Shown in pieces: positions 17,571 to 25,395 of a stretch of 64,000 bases of DNA (position 1 is the first letter of the stretch; each line of letters opens with the position of its first letter). Origin of the DNA: Sediminispirochaeta bajacaliforniensis DSM 16054 (GTDB taxonomy: Bacteria > Spirochaetota > Spirochaetia > DSM-16054 > Sediminispirochaetaceae); the NCBI RefSeq assembly GCF_000378205.1, contig NZ_KB899419.1, positions 1-64,000 on the forward strand. The letters run 5' to 3'. The notes under the pieces were generated by a model. The model did no database searches. It saw only the letters and a program-made list of their open reading frames with translations, and was not told the DNA's origin. The translations under genes and the position numbers were made by a program.

Positions 17571-17621
17571 GTTTGACCTTTCCTCAGTCTAAAGCTTCGG
17601 CATGGAGAAGGTCAAACTTTA
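17571..17621 (-). promoter_or_regulatory. Sigma-28-like promoter of flaB with flanking inverted repeat
   Basis: On the minus strand TAAAGTTTGAC (17611-17621) is followed by GCCGAAGC (17594-17601), 16 nt after TAAA; FliA consensus is TAAA-N15-GCCGATAA. A perfect 10-bp inverted repeat, GTTTGACCTT at 17571-17580 and AAGGTCAAAC at 17608-17617, brackets the -10 and expected start and overlaps the -35, like an operator. The predicted leader is about 150 nt long. Apart from this promoter, the leader and its hairpin, the stretch 17474-17722 shows no gene. Confidence 0.6.
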
Positions 17622-17722
17622 GCTTTTTTGAAAAAAAGATGAAGAAAATTCCGTAGTGTTAGGAATATTGGTGGTAATCGCTTCTGTGCATGATCATCCA
17701 TCGCCGCAAAGGCGCGTGAAAT

Positions 17723-18832
17723 CTATTCGATATCTTTCGCATAGTAAAGGGCAAGAGGATCTTGCGGATCAATTTTCAGGATCTCACGGAAACAGCGCTG
17801 GGCCTCTTCATAGTTGTCTTTTTTTAACTCGAGGATTGCAATATTCGATATGATTTTGACATTCTTCGGTTCTATGGCCCTGGCCTTTTCCAACACGACC
17901 CTGCATTGGTCATATTCTCCGAGCTCCATGAGGCAGATGGCAAGTTCGTTATAGATGTCTACTTCCTTTTCTTCCAATTCCAAGGCCCTATAAAGCGCTT
18001 TTTTGCCTGCTGTATAGTCGCCACTCCGTCTGAGCGCCCAGCCCAGCAAGAACCAGCCACTCCAAACTTCGGGACGCACAGAGAGAAAGCTCTTGATTTT
18101 CTCTATGCCTTCCTTCTCGTGTTTTTCTTTTATGGCTTCGAATGCCTCATGAAAAAGCCGGTCGAGTTGTTCATTGCTTTCAAGCTCATCAAGCGCCTTT
18201 TCCACCTTGGGTATACGGGGATCATTATCCTCAGCAAGGGAGAGAAAGTCGCTCAAAAGCATTTTTGCCCTTCCAAGCTTGCGCAGTTTGAGGAAAAAAT
18301 AGCCGGCATTGAAATGTACTCCCGGACTTTGCGGAAAGGAGACGATGGCCTTTTCATAGGTATTGATCGCCCTGATTGCGGCGTCTTCTGCCAGGGAAAT
18401 ACGTCCCTGATCGACATAGAGATCAAGCTGCTGTTCATATAGAAGGGCAAGGTTAAGGGGTGTTTTCTCTTCCTGTGGATCGAGACGGGAGAGCGCAAGA
18501 AAAAGTTCCTCGGCAAGGTCGAAATCGAGCCTCTTTGCTTTTACAATGGCCGCCTCCGTCATTGTGGAAACAATGTCGGGCTGAAGGGCAAGGATGAAAC
18601 TTCGGAAGTAGTCGGCATGGCTATGCTCGGGATTCCATGCCAATATCTTCAACATGGCCGAAATGATCATCTCCCAGGAGAGATCGGCAAAGTCCACGAC
18701 TTTCCCCATGCCGGGAGGCACTTCGACGGGAAGCATGATGGACGGATCTATGGAAAAGTCTCCAATGGAACGATGAAAGTCCTCAGGTAAAGAGATATAC
18801 AATAAGCGATCTATTTCTTCTTTTCCGCCCAT
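17723..18832 (-). CDS. Tetratricopeptide-repeat protein
   Basis: 369 aa, no signal peptide. The C-terminal half carries clear TPR units (WFLLGWALRRSGDYTAGKKA, then IYNELAICLMELGEYDQCRV, then IISNIAILELKKDNYEEAQR, then LALYYAKDIE at the end); an earlier partial array covers about 115-205. TPR arrays mediate protein-protein contacts. It follows the PilZ gene at 18833 with no gap, so the two are very likely co-translated and may act together. The N-terminal 110 residues are not recognised. Confidence 0.8.
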   Translation of the reverse strand: MGGKEEIDRLLYISLPEDFHRSIGDFSIDPSIMLPVEVPPGMGKVVDFADLSWEMIISAMLKILAWNPEHSHADYFRSFILALQPDIVSTMTEAAIVKAKRLDFDLAEELFLALSRLDPQEEKTPLNLALLYEQQLDLYVDQGRISLAEDAAIRAINTYEKAIVSFPQSPGVHFNAGYFFLKLRKLGRAKMLLSDFLSLAEDNDPRIPKVEKALDELESNEQLDRLFHEAFEAIKEKHEKEGIEKIKSFLSVRPEVWSGWFLLGWALRRSGDYTAGKKALYRALELEEKEVDIYNELAICLMELGEYDQCRVVLEKARAIEPKNVKIISNIAILELKKDNYEEAQRCFREILKIDPQDPLALYYAKDIE

Positions 18833-19666
18833 CTATGCCTCTTTCGGATTCTTGGCGACAGCCGATGAGAGTGGACGGGCTTTCATATAATCATTCAGCA
18901 TGACTTTATATTCAATGGGAGTCTGGTCCTCTATAAATTGGATGGCAACCGCTGTAAGATCCTTTCTGCCTTCGACCTCCTCGCTTCTAACGATGGTTGC
19001 CGGAAGATTGAAGGCCCGTTGTTCGACGGTTTCAAGATGAAGATGGCATTCCTTGCCCAAAAGGAATTTTGCAACACCGGAAACGACGACCTTTGCTCCG
19101 GAAAATGAGAGATCTCTGATAATGCAGGGGCGGGGGATGCTTTCCACCCGAAGCTGGCCAGCCTTTGAGGTCAGGCCCAATTTCCGGATGCTGTTGGCAT
19201 CGATCTGAATACGTTCTTCTTTGCGTTTCTTTGAATTAACGCTGGCTTCCAACAAGGTTCCCAGAATTCCTATTAAATCGTCCGGCGGCCGTTGGGTAAA
19301 TTCGAGATTGACAAAATTAAGTGTGGGATGTTCTTTGTTATAAGGGTTAAACCCGCTTATTTTTGATGCGACGAAAAAGGCAAGGGGGTCGTTTTTATCG
19401 TTTTCCTGAAAGGAAAGACGTAACGACACAAGATTGTTTGCCTGTCGAAGCCGTTCAAATGTCTCACTTGAGACGTTTGCAATGACCTTGGCACCGGTCA
19501 TGGATGCGGAAAAGACAATACAGGGAATTTGCGATCCCAGAAATTTCAGGAAAATGTGTTTTGCCAGCAGTCCTGTAGCTCTGATAACATCCTTATTAAA
19601 GGTTACATCGATCTCCCTGTAATGCTGATAAAATCGATTTATCTGTTGGCTTGTCATCAATGCCAT
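18833..19666 (-). CDS. PilZ-domain protein
   Basis: 277 aa, soluble. The C-terminal part (about 145-265) has RKEER (RxxxR) followed by IIRDLSFSGAKV (DxSxxG), the two cyclic-di-GMP contact motifs of PilZ. The N-terminal part (about 20-130, with ITGAKV-like SMTGAKVIANVS) looks like a second, degenerate PilZ-like barrel of the PilZN type seen in spirochaetes. It lies upstream of the TPR gene in the same unit. An in-frame ATG 9 nt downstream is an alternative start. Confidence 0.75.
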   Translation of the reverse strand: MALMTSQQINRFYQHYREIDVTFNKDVIRATGLLAKHIFLKFLGSQIPCIVFSASMTGAKVIANVSSETFERLRQANNLVSLRLSFQENDKNDPLAFFVASKISGFNPYNKEHPTLNFVNLEFTQRPPDDLIGILGTLLEASVNSKKRKEERIQIDANSIRKLGLTSKAGQLRVESIPRPCIIRDLSFSGAKVVVSGVAKFLLGKECHLHLETVEQRAFNLPATIVRSEEVEGRKDLTAVAIQFIEDQTPIEYKVMLNDYMKARPLSSAVAKNPKEA

Positions 19667-19692
19667 AATAGTTCCAATCCCCTATAGTAAAA

Positions 19693-19862
19693 CCCGCGAT
19701 GCCGCTTGGGGAAAAAATCTCTTGAACCCAATGGTTCAAGTGGGTTTCCGCAACGTGGAATCCTGTCCATCCTGAAGACGGGCAATTCAACCACGAAATG
19801 AAGGAATCCCGTTTTGTATTTTTGTCCCAAGAGATTGACGATCCCCTCCCGTACATCGCAGG
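19693..19862 (-). ncRNA. ssrS: 6S RNA
   Basis: About 170 nt. The 5-prime end CCTGCGATG pairs with CATCGCGGG at the 3-prime end (9 bp, one G-U); inside it GGGGA pairs with TCCCC and AATCTCTTG pairs with CAAGAGATT, leaving a large central bubble. The 3-prime half contains CTTGAACC-N3-GGTTCAAG and GCGGCATC, segments shared with E. coli 6S RNA as I recall it. 6S RNA binds sigma-70 RNA polymerase as a promoter mimic in stationary phase. It follows zapA directly, the same neighbourhood as in enterobacteria. The ends are set by the closing stem. Confidence 0.92.
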
Positions 19863-19876
19863 AAAAGTATTCTCTT

Positions 19877-20149
19877 TTAGGGGAGCTCTTCGTTCAGAAA
19901 TTGGATCAAACGATCGGTTGCCTCTTCGGCCCGTTCCGATTTCATTCGTTCCTGAAAGAGCTCATCTGCTATTAGTATACTGGAAAGAATGGCGCTACGT
20001 AAAGGTTCTCTGCTTCCCATGTTTTCTTCTATGCGCTGTATCCTCTCTTCGACGAAAGAGACGAGTTGACGCAAATAACGAGGGTCTTCATCCGTCCTGA
20101 CGGCGAACGAAGACCCCAACATGGAAATGTGAAACGGTTCCTTGTTCAT
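19877..20149 (-). CDS. zapA: Cell division protein ZapA
   Basis: 90 aa. ISMLGSSFAVRTDEDPRYLR followed by LVSFVEERIQ is the ZapA N-terminal domain, and the C-terminal helix is charged and amphipathic. ZapA bundles FtsZ protofilaments at the division site. The frame is open well upstream through the previous gene, but the ATG at 20149 starts the recognisable domain. It begins 7 nt after the stop of the coiled-coil gene and ends 14 nt before the 6S RNA. Confidence 0.9.
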   Translation of the reverse strand: MNKEPFHISMLGSSFAVRTDEDPRYLRQLVSFVEERIQRIEENMGSREPLRSAILSSILIADELFQERMKSERAEEATDRLIQFLNEELP

Positions 20150-20156
20150 TCGATGA

Positions 20157-20555
20157 TTAAAAGATATCAAGCTCCCCGTTGCGGTCGGGAGCGGGTTCTT
20201 CAGCATCTTCGCTTTCTGCGATGTCCGGTTCTGCGATATCCGGCTGAAGGGATTCTCCTTCAGTTTCCTCGATGGGGGCTTCTGCCGTCGAAGTAGCCTC
20301 GCCGTCATGCTGCTGCACTTCGACGGCACTGCTTTCCAGCGCATCCAGCTGCTGCAAAGCACTGATGATGCCTTCTTCGATTTTTCCCTGATCGCGTTTG
20401 AATGAATCGATGAGAACCTCGAGCTCTTCGATACGCTTTTCATAGCTGGAGAGGGTCTTCCTCAGCGCACCATTTTCTTCCCGCAGAGAAGCAATGAGAT
20501 CAACAGCCTGCCGCACTTTGCTTTCGAGAAGCTGAATCTGCTCGAAGGTAACCAT
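20157..20555 (-). CDS. Coiled-coil protein, ZapB-like
   Basis: 132 aa. Residues 3-75 form a continuous coiled coil (QIQLLESKVRQAVDLIASLR, then EENGALRKTLSSYEKRIEEL), resembling ZapB, a FtsZ-ring factor that works with ZapA. Residues 80-132 are an acidic, low-complexity tail rich in Glu, Ala, Pro and Asp with a short repeat (PDIAEPDIAE). The position directly before zapA supports a division role. Enteric ZapB lacks this tail. Confidence 0.7.
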   Translation of the reverse strand: MVTFEQIQLLESKVRQAVDLIASLREENGALRKTLSSYEKRIEELEVLIDSFKRDQGKIEEGIISALQQLDALESSAVEVQQHDGEATSTAEAPIEETEGESLQPDIAEPDIAESEDAEEPAPDRNGELDIF

Positions 20556-20558
20556 TTC

Positions 20559-20918
20559 TTATGCCTCCAGCTCCGCTTTCGCTTTCTTTACAAGCTCGGA
20601 GAACGCCGTCTTGTCTTCAATAGCCATATTGGAAAGGGCTTTCCTGTTGATTCTGACTTCAGCTTTAATGAGACCGTTTATAAAGCGAGAGTAGGTGATC
20701 CCTTCGTTCCTGCAAGCGGCGGAAATCCTGGCAATCCAAAGCTTGCGAAAATCCCGTTTCTTTCTTCTGCGGTCACGATATGCATATTGACCCGCTTTCT
20801 CAACCGCATCCTTGGCGGTCCGAAAGTTGGTGCTTCGGCGACCCCAGTAACCCTTTGCCTGACGCGTTATCTTTTTGCGTCGGTCATGTCTTCGTGTTCC
20901 ATCAACTGCTCTGGGCAT
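20559..20918 (-). CDS. rplT: Ribosomal protein bL20
   Basis: 119 aa, the usual length. It starts [20 protein letters not shown] and continues with [20 protein letters not shown] and [10 protein letters not shown]-type sequence ([20 protein letters not shown]). L20 binds 23S rRNA early in 50S assembly. Third gene of infC-rpmI-rplT; the L20 operon is often autoregulated through the leader. Confidence 0.98.
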   Translation of the reverse strand: MPRAVDGTRRHDRRKKITRQAKGYWGRRSTNFRTAKDAVEKAGQYAYRDRRRKKRDFRKLWIARISAACRNEGITYSRFINGLIKAEVRINRKALSNMAIEDKTAFSELVKKAKAELEA

Positions 20919-20932
20919 GGCGAAAAACTCCT

Positions 20933-21133
20933 TTAGAAGTTATATGGAAGAAGGCCCTTCGCCTTTTCGGTTTCTGCCTTGCTGAGAACGCCGGCATGAC
21001 GAAGGTTTCTTTTCCGTTTTGTGGATTTTTTTGTTAGAATATGGCGAAGTCCCTGTTTTTTATACTTGACTTTGCCAGACCCGGTAACCGAGTACCGTTT
21101 TGCCGCGGACTTGCGGGTTTTCATTTTCGGCAT
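20933..21133 (-). CDS. rpmI: Ribosomal protein bL35
   Basis: 66 aa. [20 protein letters not shown] and [20 protein letters not shown] are diagnostic of L35. It is a small basic 50S protein, in the standard infC-rpmI-rplT order with 14 nt to rplT. Confidence 0.98.
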   Translation of the reverse strand: MPKMKTRKSAAKRYSVTGSGKVKYKKQGLRHILTKKSTKRKRNLRHAGVLSKAETEKAKGLLPYNF

Positions 21134-21156
21134 ATCAATTCCTCACCTGTGCTCGT

Positions 21157-21687
21157 TTATTTCTTTCCCGTTTTCGGGCTCAAGATCATAGACATGAACC
21201 GACCTTCCATGATGGGCTTCCTATCCATGGAAAAATCGGTTTCCAGCTCTTCCAAAATTTCATTTACCTTCATGAGGACATCTCTCCCCAATTCGGTATG
21301 TGCAAGCTCACGACCTCGGAAACGAATGGTTACCTTTACCTTATTTCCCTCTTCAAGAAAAGTCTTGATATGTTTGGTCTTGAACTCCAAATCGTGAGTT
21401 TCGATCTTTGGCTGCATGCGAATCTCTTTCAGCTTGATCTGCTTTTGTTTCTTTTTTGATTCTTTGCGCCGTTTTTCCTGATCAAACTTATACTTCCCGT
21501 AATCAAGGATCTTACATACCGGCGGATCCGCATTCGGTGATACTTCGACAAGGTCTGCATTTGCATGGTGTGCAAGCTCCAGGGCCTCAATCGTCGGAAT
21601 GATTCCCCGCTGTTCTCCTTTTTCATCGATCAGGCGGACTTCGCGGACCCGAATCTCCTTGTTCACTCGTAAATCTTTCGCAGCCAA
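21157..21687 (-). CDS. infC: Translation initiation factor IF-3
   Basis: 176 aa. The N-terminal domain has [20 protein letters not shown] and [16 protein letters not shown], then a Lys-rich linker ([20 protein letters not shown]), and the C-terminal domain has [22 protein letters not shown]-3 prevents premature 50S joining and rejects wrong start codons. The start appears to be TTG at 21687, with AGGAGG a few bases upstream; a GTG at 21666 is the alternative. A non-AUG start is characteristic of infC autoregulation, because IF-3 discriminates against such codons. Confidence 0.95.
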   Translation of the reverse strand: MAAKDLRVNKEIRVREVRLIDEKGEQRGIIPTIEALELAHHANADLVEVSPNADPPVCKILDYGKYKFDQEKRRKESKKKQKQIKLKEIRMQPKIETHDLEFKTKHIKTFLEEGNKVKVTIRFRGRELAHTELGRDVLMKVNEILEELETDFSMDRKPIMEGRFMSMILSPKTGKK

Positions 21688-21767
21688 TCTTCCTCCTCAT
21701 GACTAATCCGGCCCTTCCACATATCCGTTTGGAATACATGAAAACCGGTCAACTCAAAGTGGAAACT

Positions 21768-21796
21768 ACTATAACATTCACATCAAAAAGAGTCAA
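21768..21796 (-). promoter_or_regulatory. Sigma-70 promoter of infC-rpmI-rplT
   Basis: On the minus strand TTGACT (21791-21796), 17-nt spacer, TATAGT (21768-21773). The roughly 75-nt leader that follows can fold: TTTCCAC pairs with GTGGAA and an inner CCGGTTT pairs with AAACGG, ending shortly before the SD. This could be a leader for IF-3 or L20 control. Confidence 0.72.
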
Positions 21797-21851
21797 AGGG
21801 TGATAGCGAACCGTTGCAGCCGATGCTGGTTTATGATAGCCTCGAGAAGTT

Positions 21852-22559
21852 ATGGTAATATTTTTGATTTTTGCTGTTCCGATTATCGGCTGTATGCTAT
21901 TGTTCTGGCTTTTCCCCGGCTGGTATCGGGACAAACTCTTTTTCCCTGCCGGGATTCGGGCCTTCCTGTGGTTCTGGATAGGTACGGCCATCACTCTTTT
22001 TTGGGGTATCGGGGGGATTAAGACGTATGCATTTGCTCCTTATCTCCTGCACCGGTGGCTGTTTTTCGATCTCCCTCCGATGGCGGCGGCTTTTATCGGT
22101 TTTTCTTTGTGGAGATCAGCCAGGGAACGAATTCTGTCCGGTGAAAGGCTCTTGTTTGGCTCTTTGCTTTATGCCGTCGTTGTTTCGATGTTTTCGGGAT
22201 GTGTTGAAGCGATTTTTTGGTTTAAGCAGTATAACGCTTTCGCACTCTTTTTCCTTCCTCTTGCACTTGTTGCCCGTATGATGTTTCTTTGGGCCTTTTC
22301 GCTTCTCTTCGTCCAGCCTGAGGGCGGAAATCGATGGGTCCTTTCCTCTATAGGCGTTCTCGGCGTTTCTTTTTTCATCGCCTTGGGCCCCGCTTTCGTT
22401 TTGATCAATCAGCATCTTTTTGCATCGATACTTGCCCTCCTTGTTCTGGCGGCTTCGCTCCTTATGCTAAAATTTGCGATCGGGGCAGCCTTGCCCTCTT
22501 TTCGGCTTCGGCCTCTTCCTGTGGAGGACGATGAATCATCGGTTGATACGGTGCTTTAA
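21852..22559 (+). CDS. Integral membrane protein of unknown function
   Basis: 235 aa with about seven hydrophobic helices (for example VIFLIFAVPIIGCMLLFWLF at the start, FWIGTAITLFWGIGG, LLYAVVVSMFSGCVEAIFWF, and two near the C-terminus) and a short acidic cytoplasmic tail (PVEDDESSVDTVL). I do not recognise the family. It is monocistronic, divergent from infC and convergent with fba, with a shared terminator at 22626. No clear RBS precedes the ATG. Confidence 0.65.
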   Translation: MVIFLIFAVPIIGCMLLFWLFPGWYRDKLFFPAGIRAFLWFWIGTAITLFWGIGGIKTYAFAPYLLHRWLFFDLPPMAAAFIGFSLWRSARERILSGERLLFGSLLYAVVVSMFSGCVEAIFWFKQYNAFALFFLPLALVARMMFLWAFSLLFVQPEGGNRWVLSSIGVLGVSFFIALGPAFVLINQHLFASILALLVLAASLLMLKFAIGAALPSFRLRPLPVEDDESSVDTVL

Positions 22560-22618
22560 TACTGTGTTGATATAAACGCTTTCCAACATCGGCACTATGA
22601 CAATATAAACGGTGCTGT

Positions 22619-22653
22619 AAAAAAAGGGACTGCCTTAGAGCAGTCCCTTTTTA
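22619..22653. terminator. Bidirectional intrinsic terminator
   Basis: GGGACTGC (22626-22633) pairs perfectly with GCAGTCCC (22640-22647), loop CTTAGA. It is flanked by seven A residues on the left and TTTTT on the right, so it can terminate both the membrane-protein gene (+) and fba (-). Confidence 0.9.
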
Positions 22654-22671
22654 TTCGTCAGTGAAAATCGA

Positions 22672-23670
22672 TCAGGCGTGGCCTGCCGAGCCAAGAACCT
22701 CGATGTTCTTTCGTTTGTACATTGTCTTCAATTCGTCACGGCCAGGTCCAAGATACTTTCTCGGATCAAATTCCGCAGGTTTTTCCGCTAAAACCTTTCG
22801 CACCGCCGCCGTCATGGCGAGACGCCCGTCGGAATCGATATTGATTTTACATACGGCGGATTTTGCAGCCTTACGCAACTGTTCTTCCGGAATTCCCACC
22901 GCATCTTTCAGTGCACCACCGTACTGGTTGATCTGTTTTACGTATTCGACAGGAACAGAAGAAGAGCCGTGAAGCACAATGGGGAAACCGGGAAGTTTCT
23001 TTTCAATCTCTTCAAGGATATCGAAGCGAAGGGGAGGGGGGACAAGGACCCCATCCGCATTCCTGGTACACTGCTCCGGTGTGAACTTATTTGCTCCGTG
23101 GCTGGTACCGATACTGATTGCAAGGCTGTCAACTCCGGTTTTTTTGACAAAGTCGATCACCTCTTCGGGACGGGTGTAGGTTGATTTTTCCGCTACAACC
23201 GCATCTTCGATGCCTGCAAGGACGCCAAGCTCGCCTTCTACGGTAACATAGTCGGCCTGCTTATGAGCATATTCAACAACCTTACGGGTAAGAGCGACGT
23301 TTTCATCATAGGGAAGGTGGCTGCCGTCGATCATGACGGAAGAGAATCCACTATCGATACAATCTTTGCAGAGTTCAAAACTATCGCCATGGTCGAGATG
23401 TAGTGCTACTGGTACCTCATAACCGAGTTCCTTGGAATACTCGACGGCACCCTGTGCCATAAATCTCAGCAAGGTGGAGTTTGCATATTTTCTGGCACCG
23501 GAAGAAACCTGCAGGATTACCGGCGATTTCGTTTCGACGCAAGCAGCTATAATAGCTTGCAGCTGCTCCATGTTGTTGAAATTGTAGGCGGGAATGGCAT
23601 AACCGCCGTCGATGGCTCCGGCAAACATCGCTTTCGTGTTCGACAGACCCAATGTTTTGTAGGAAATCAT
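22672..23670 (-). CDS. fba: Fructose-bisphosphate aldolase, class II
   Basis: 332 aa. AIPAYNFNNMEQLQAI, the zinc-ligand segment LHLDHGDSFELCKDCIDSGF with SVMIDGSH, and IVLHGSSSVP identify a class II (zinc) aldolase, which splits fructose 1,6-bisphosphate into DHAP and glyceraldehyde 3-phosphate. The start is set at the ATG at 23670 by GAGGAG 6 nt upstream; an upstream in-frame ATG at 23694 lacks this. Divergent from the flaA operon. In treponemes, as I recall, fba is also next to flaA genes. Confidence 0.95.
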   Translation of the reverse strand: MISYKTLGLSNTKAMFAGAIDGGYAIPAYNFNNMEQLQAIIAACVETKSPVILQVSSGARKYANSTLLRFMAQGAVEYSKELGYEVPVALHLDHGDSFELCKDCIDSGFSSVMIDGSHLPYDENVALTRKVVEYAHKQADYVTVEGELGVLAGIEDAVVAEKSTYTRPEEVIDFVKKTGVDSLAISIGTSHGANKFTPEQCTRNADGVLVPPPLRFDILEEIEKKLPGFPIVLHGSSSVPVEYVKQINQYGGALKDAVGIPEEQLRKAAKSAVCKINIDSDGRLAMTAAVRKVLAEKPAEFDPRKYLGPGRDELKTMYKRKNIEVLGSAGHA

Positions 23671-23798
23671 GATACGCTCCTCATATAAATTCAATTAGAC
23701 TTATGATATTACTCTAATCAAGGAGATGCATTGGGGTCAAGAAGTAGGGACCCCATAACTGGCCTTACTCCGTTGATTTTTCCTTTCGGGAAAATGGT

Positions 23799-23827
23799 TT
23801 GACAAAGAATATGTGAAGAAATATAAT
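23799..23827 (+). promoter_or_regulatory. Consensus sigma-70 promoter of flaA operon
   Basis: TTGACA at 23799-23804, 17-nt spacer, TATAAT at 23822-23827: perfect in both boxes and spacing. A small inverted repeat (TTTTCC and GGAAAA, 23778-23794) lies just upstream of the -35. No sigma-28 motif is seen here. Confidence 0.9.
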
Positions 23828-23877
23828 TCTGCTTACTGATATGCGATGATTTTTTGCTAGATAAAAAGGAGTTAGGA

Positions 23878-24609
23878 ATGAAACGAGGCGTCCTGCTGTT
23901 TCTGTGCCTTTCGGCGTTAATTTTTCTTGCGCCCTCCCTGCTTTGTGCTGATGAGCAGACAGAAAACCTGGTTTCTCACGTTCTGGAATCTTTTGATCCG
24001 GAAACGAGGACCACGGATTGGTTAGTTCAGGGAAGTAAGTTCGTCACCGAAGGGTTCCCGAAGCAGACCTATGTGAAAGCGTGGCCTGAAGCGCTTTACG
24101 GAGCGAATCGGGAGGGTTTGGATCTGCAGGCCCTTGGCGCTTATTTTAAGTTTGATAGGAAGGGATATAACTACATAGAGTTTATTCCTGTTACCCAAGA
24201 TGAGAATGGGGATACGGTTCCTAATCCGATTCCCATCCCCGGCCGTGTGAAGAATATCGATTTGTGGGCATGGGGCTCTGATTTCGATTACTACCTCGAG
24301 GTTCATATCATGGATCCGCGGGGAGTGGTTCATGTTTTGAATCTCGGTAGTCTTAATTATACCGGATGGAAGAACTTAACTGTGAATATTCCTTCTTACA
24401 TCCCTCAGTCGCGAAATTATGCTCCCTATCTTGAGGGGTTACAGCTTGTTAAGGTTGTTCTTTGGACAAAGCCGCTTGAATCCGTGAATGATTGTTACTT
24501 CTATCTTGATCAGATAAAAGTGCTTACCGATGTTTTTGTTTCGCGCTTTGACGGTGATGAGTTGACCGATCCCGAAAAAGTCGATGAAGTTTGGGGAGGG
24601 GTAGAGTAA
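23878..24609 (+). CDS. flaA: Flagellar filament outer layer protein FlaA (first copy)
   Basis: 243 aa from the ATG at 23878, with AAGGAG 6 nt upstream. Signal peptide VLLFLCLSALIFLAPSLLCA is cleaved after Cys-Ala, exporting it to the periplasm. FlaA-type features: VKNIDLWAWGSDFDYYLEVH, LNYTGWKNLTVNIPSYIPQS, and FYLDQIKVLTDVFV near the C-terminus. FlaA coats the FlaB core of periplasmic flagella and affects filament stiffness. It is separated from the second flaA by 2 nt and both share the upstream sigma-70 promoter. Confidence 0.88.
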   Translation: MKRGVLLFLCLSALIFLAPSLLCADEQTENLVSHVLESFDPETRTTDWLVQGSKFVTEGFPKQTYVKAWPEALYGANREGLDLQALGAYFKFDRKGYNYIEFIPVTQDENGDTVPNPIPIPGRVKNIDLWAWGSDFDYYLEVHIMDPRGVVHVLNLGSLNYTGWKNLTVNIPSYIPQSRNYAPYLEGLQLVKVVLWTKPLESVNDCYFYLDQIKVLTDVFVSRFDGDELTDPEKVDEVWGGVE

Positions 24610-24611
24610 TA

Positions 24612-25355
24612 ATGAGGACCAGAAAAACGAGATTAGCAGGAAAATTGCTTTTCATGCTGATAGCGGTAGCCGTCGTTCCGATGGTTGTCGTTGCACAGTC
24701 GGCAACTCCAGCAGCTGTCGGAGAACCGAATCCTACCGAGATCGGGGTTGATACGGCGCAGCAGAAGTTGAAAGAAGTTTCTATTTCCAAATTCGAGGAT
24801 GCCGGTTTCTGGTCTGCTTCGATGTCAAAGGATGAGGGACTTGTAACCTTGAGAAGACTCGCCGGATCTCCTATCGATAAAGAGCCGCTTGAGGCGGAAG
24901 CTCAGGCCGGAATTACCGAAGACGACAGTAATGTCCTTGGTATCAAGGTTGAGTATTTTAAGCGTGGTAACAGCCAGTTTACGCTTACCCCTGTTCGTCC
25001 GATGCCTGTAGAAGGAATCTGTAAGACCGTAAGTGTCTGGGTTGTGGGACGAAACAGCCCTCACGTTTTAAAGATGCTCCTCTCTGATCATTTCGGGAAT
25101 AGAGCTGAAGTGACCATGGGTAAATTGAACTTTACCGGTTGGAAGAAGCTTACTGTTGCAATTCCGACTTCTATTGTTCAGCGGGATTATCACTACAATA
25201 ATAAGATGGGGATAAAGATCGAAGGTTTTACCATTGACTGTGATCCAAAGGAAGCCTACGGTTCTTACTACATCTATTTCGATGACCTTCGTGCAACCAC
25301 TGATCTTTTTGCCGAAGAACATCGGGATATCGATGATATGCAGGATAACTGGTAA
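24612..25355 (+). CDS. flaA: Flagellar filament outer layer protein FlaA (second copy)
   Basis: 247 aa from the ATG at 24612. Signal peptide LLFMLIAVAVVPMVVVAQ. It shares the FlaA core with its neighbour (SVWVVGRNSPHVLKMLLSDH, LNFTGWKKLTVAIPTSI, YIYFDDLRATTDLFAEE) but is clearly diverged, so the two probably form different sheath subunits. The start lies 2 nt after the upstream stop, which implies coupled translation. Confidence 0.9.
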   Translation: MRTRKTRLAGKLLFMLIAVAVVPMVVVAQSATPAAVGEPNPTEIGVDTAQQKLKEVSISKFEDAGFWSASMSKDEGLVTLRRLAGSPIDKEPLEAEAQAGITEDDSNVLGIKVEYFKRGNSQFTLTPVRPMPVEGICKTVSVWVVGRNSPHVLKMLLSDHFGNRAEVTMGKLNFTGWKKLTVAIPTSIVQRDYHYNNKMGIKIEGFTIDCDPKEAYGSYYIYFDDLRATTDLFAEEHRDIDDMQDNW

Positions 25356-25395
25356 GTTCTGAAAGCCGGTTCGTATGTCTCGATACGAAGGTACC

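Noticed and set aside
19596-19856. 86-codon open frame on the minus strand over the 6S RNA
   Set aside because: It covers the structured RNA and runs into the PilZ gene; no protein-like composition and no RBS. The RNA explains the conservation.
20150-20443. N-terminal extension of zapA into the coiled-coil gene
   Set aside because: The recognisable ZapA domain starts at the ATG at 20149; the extension is the wrong frame of the upstream coiled-coil gene.
23733-23754. Inverted repeat GGGGTC/GACCCC between fba and flaA as a terminator
   Set aside because: It lies between divergent starts, where no terminator is expected, and has no T-run; possibly regulatory, but unsupported.
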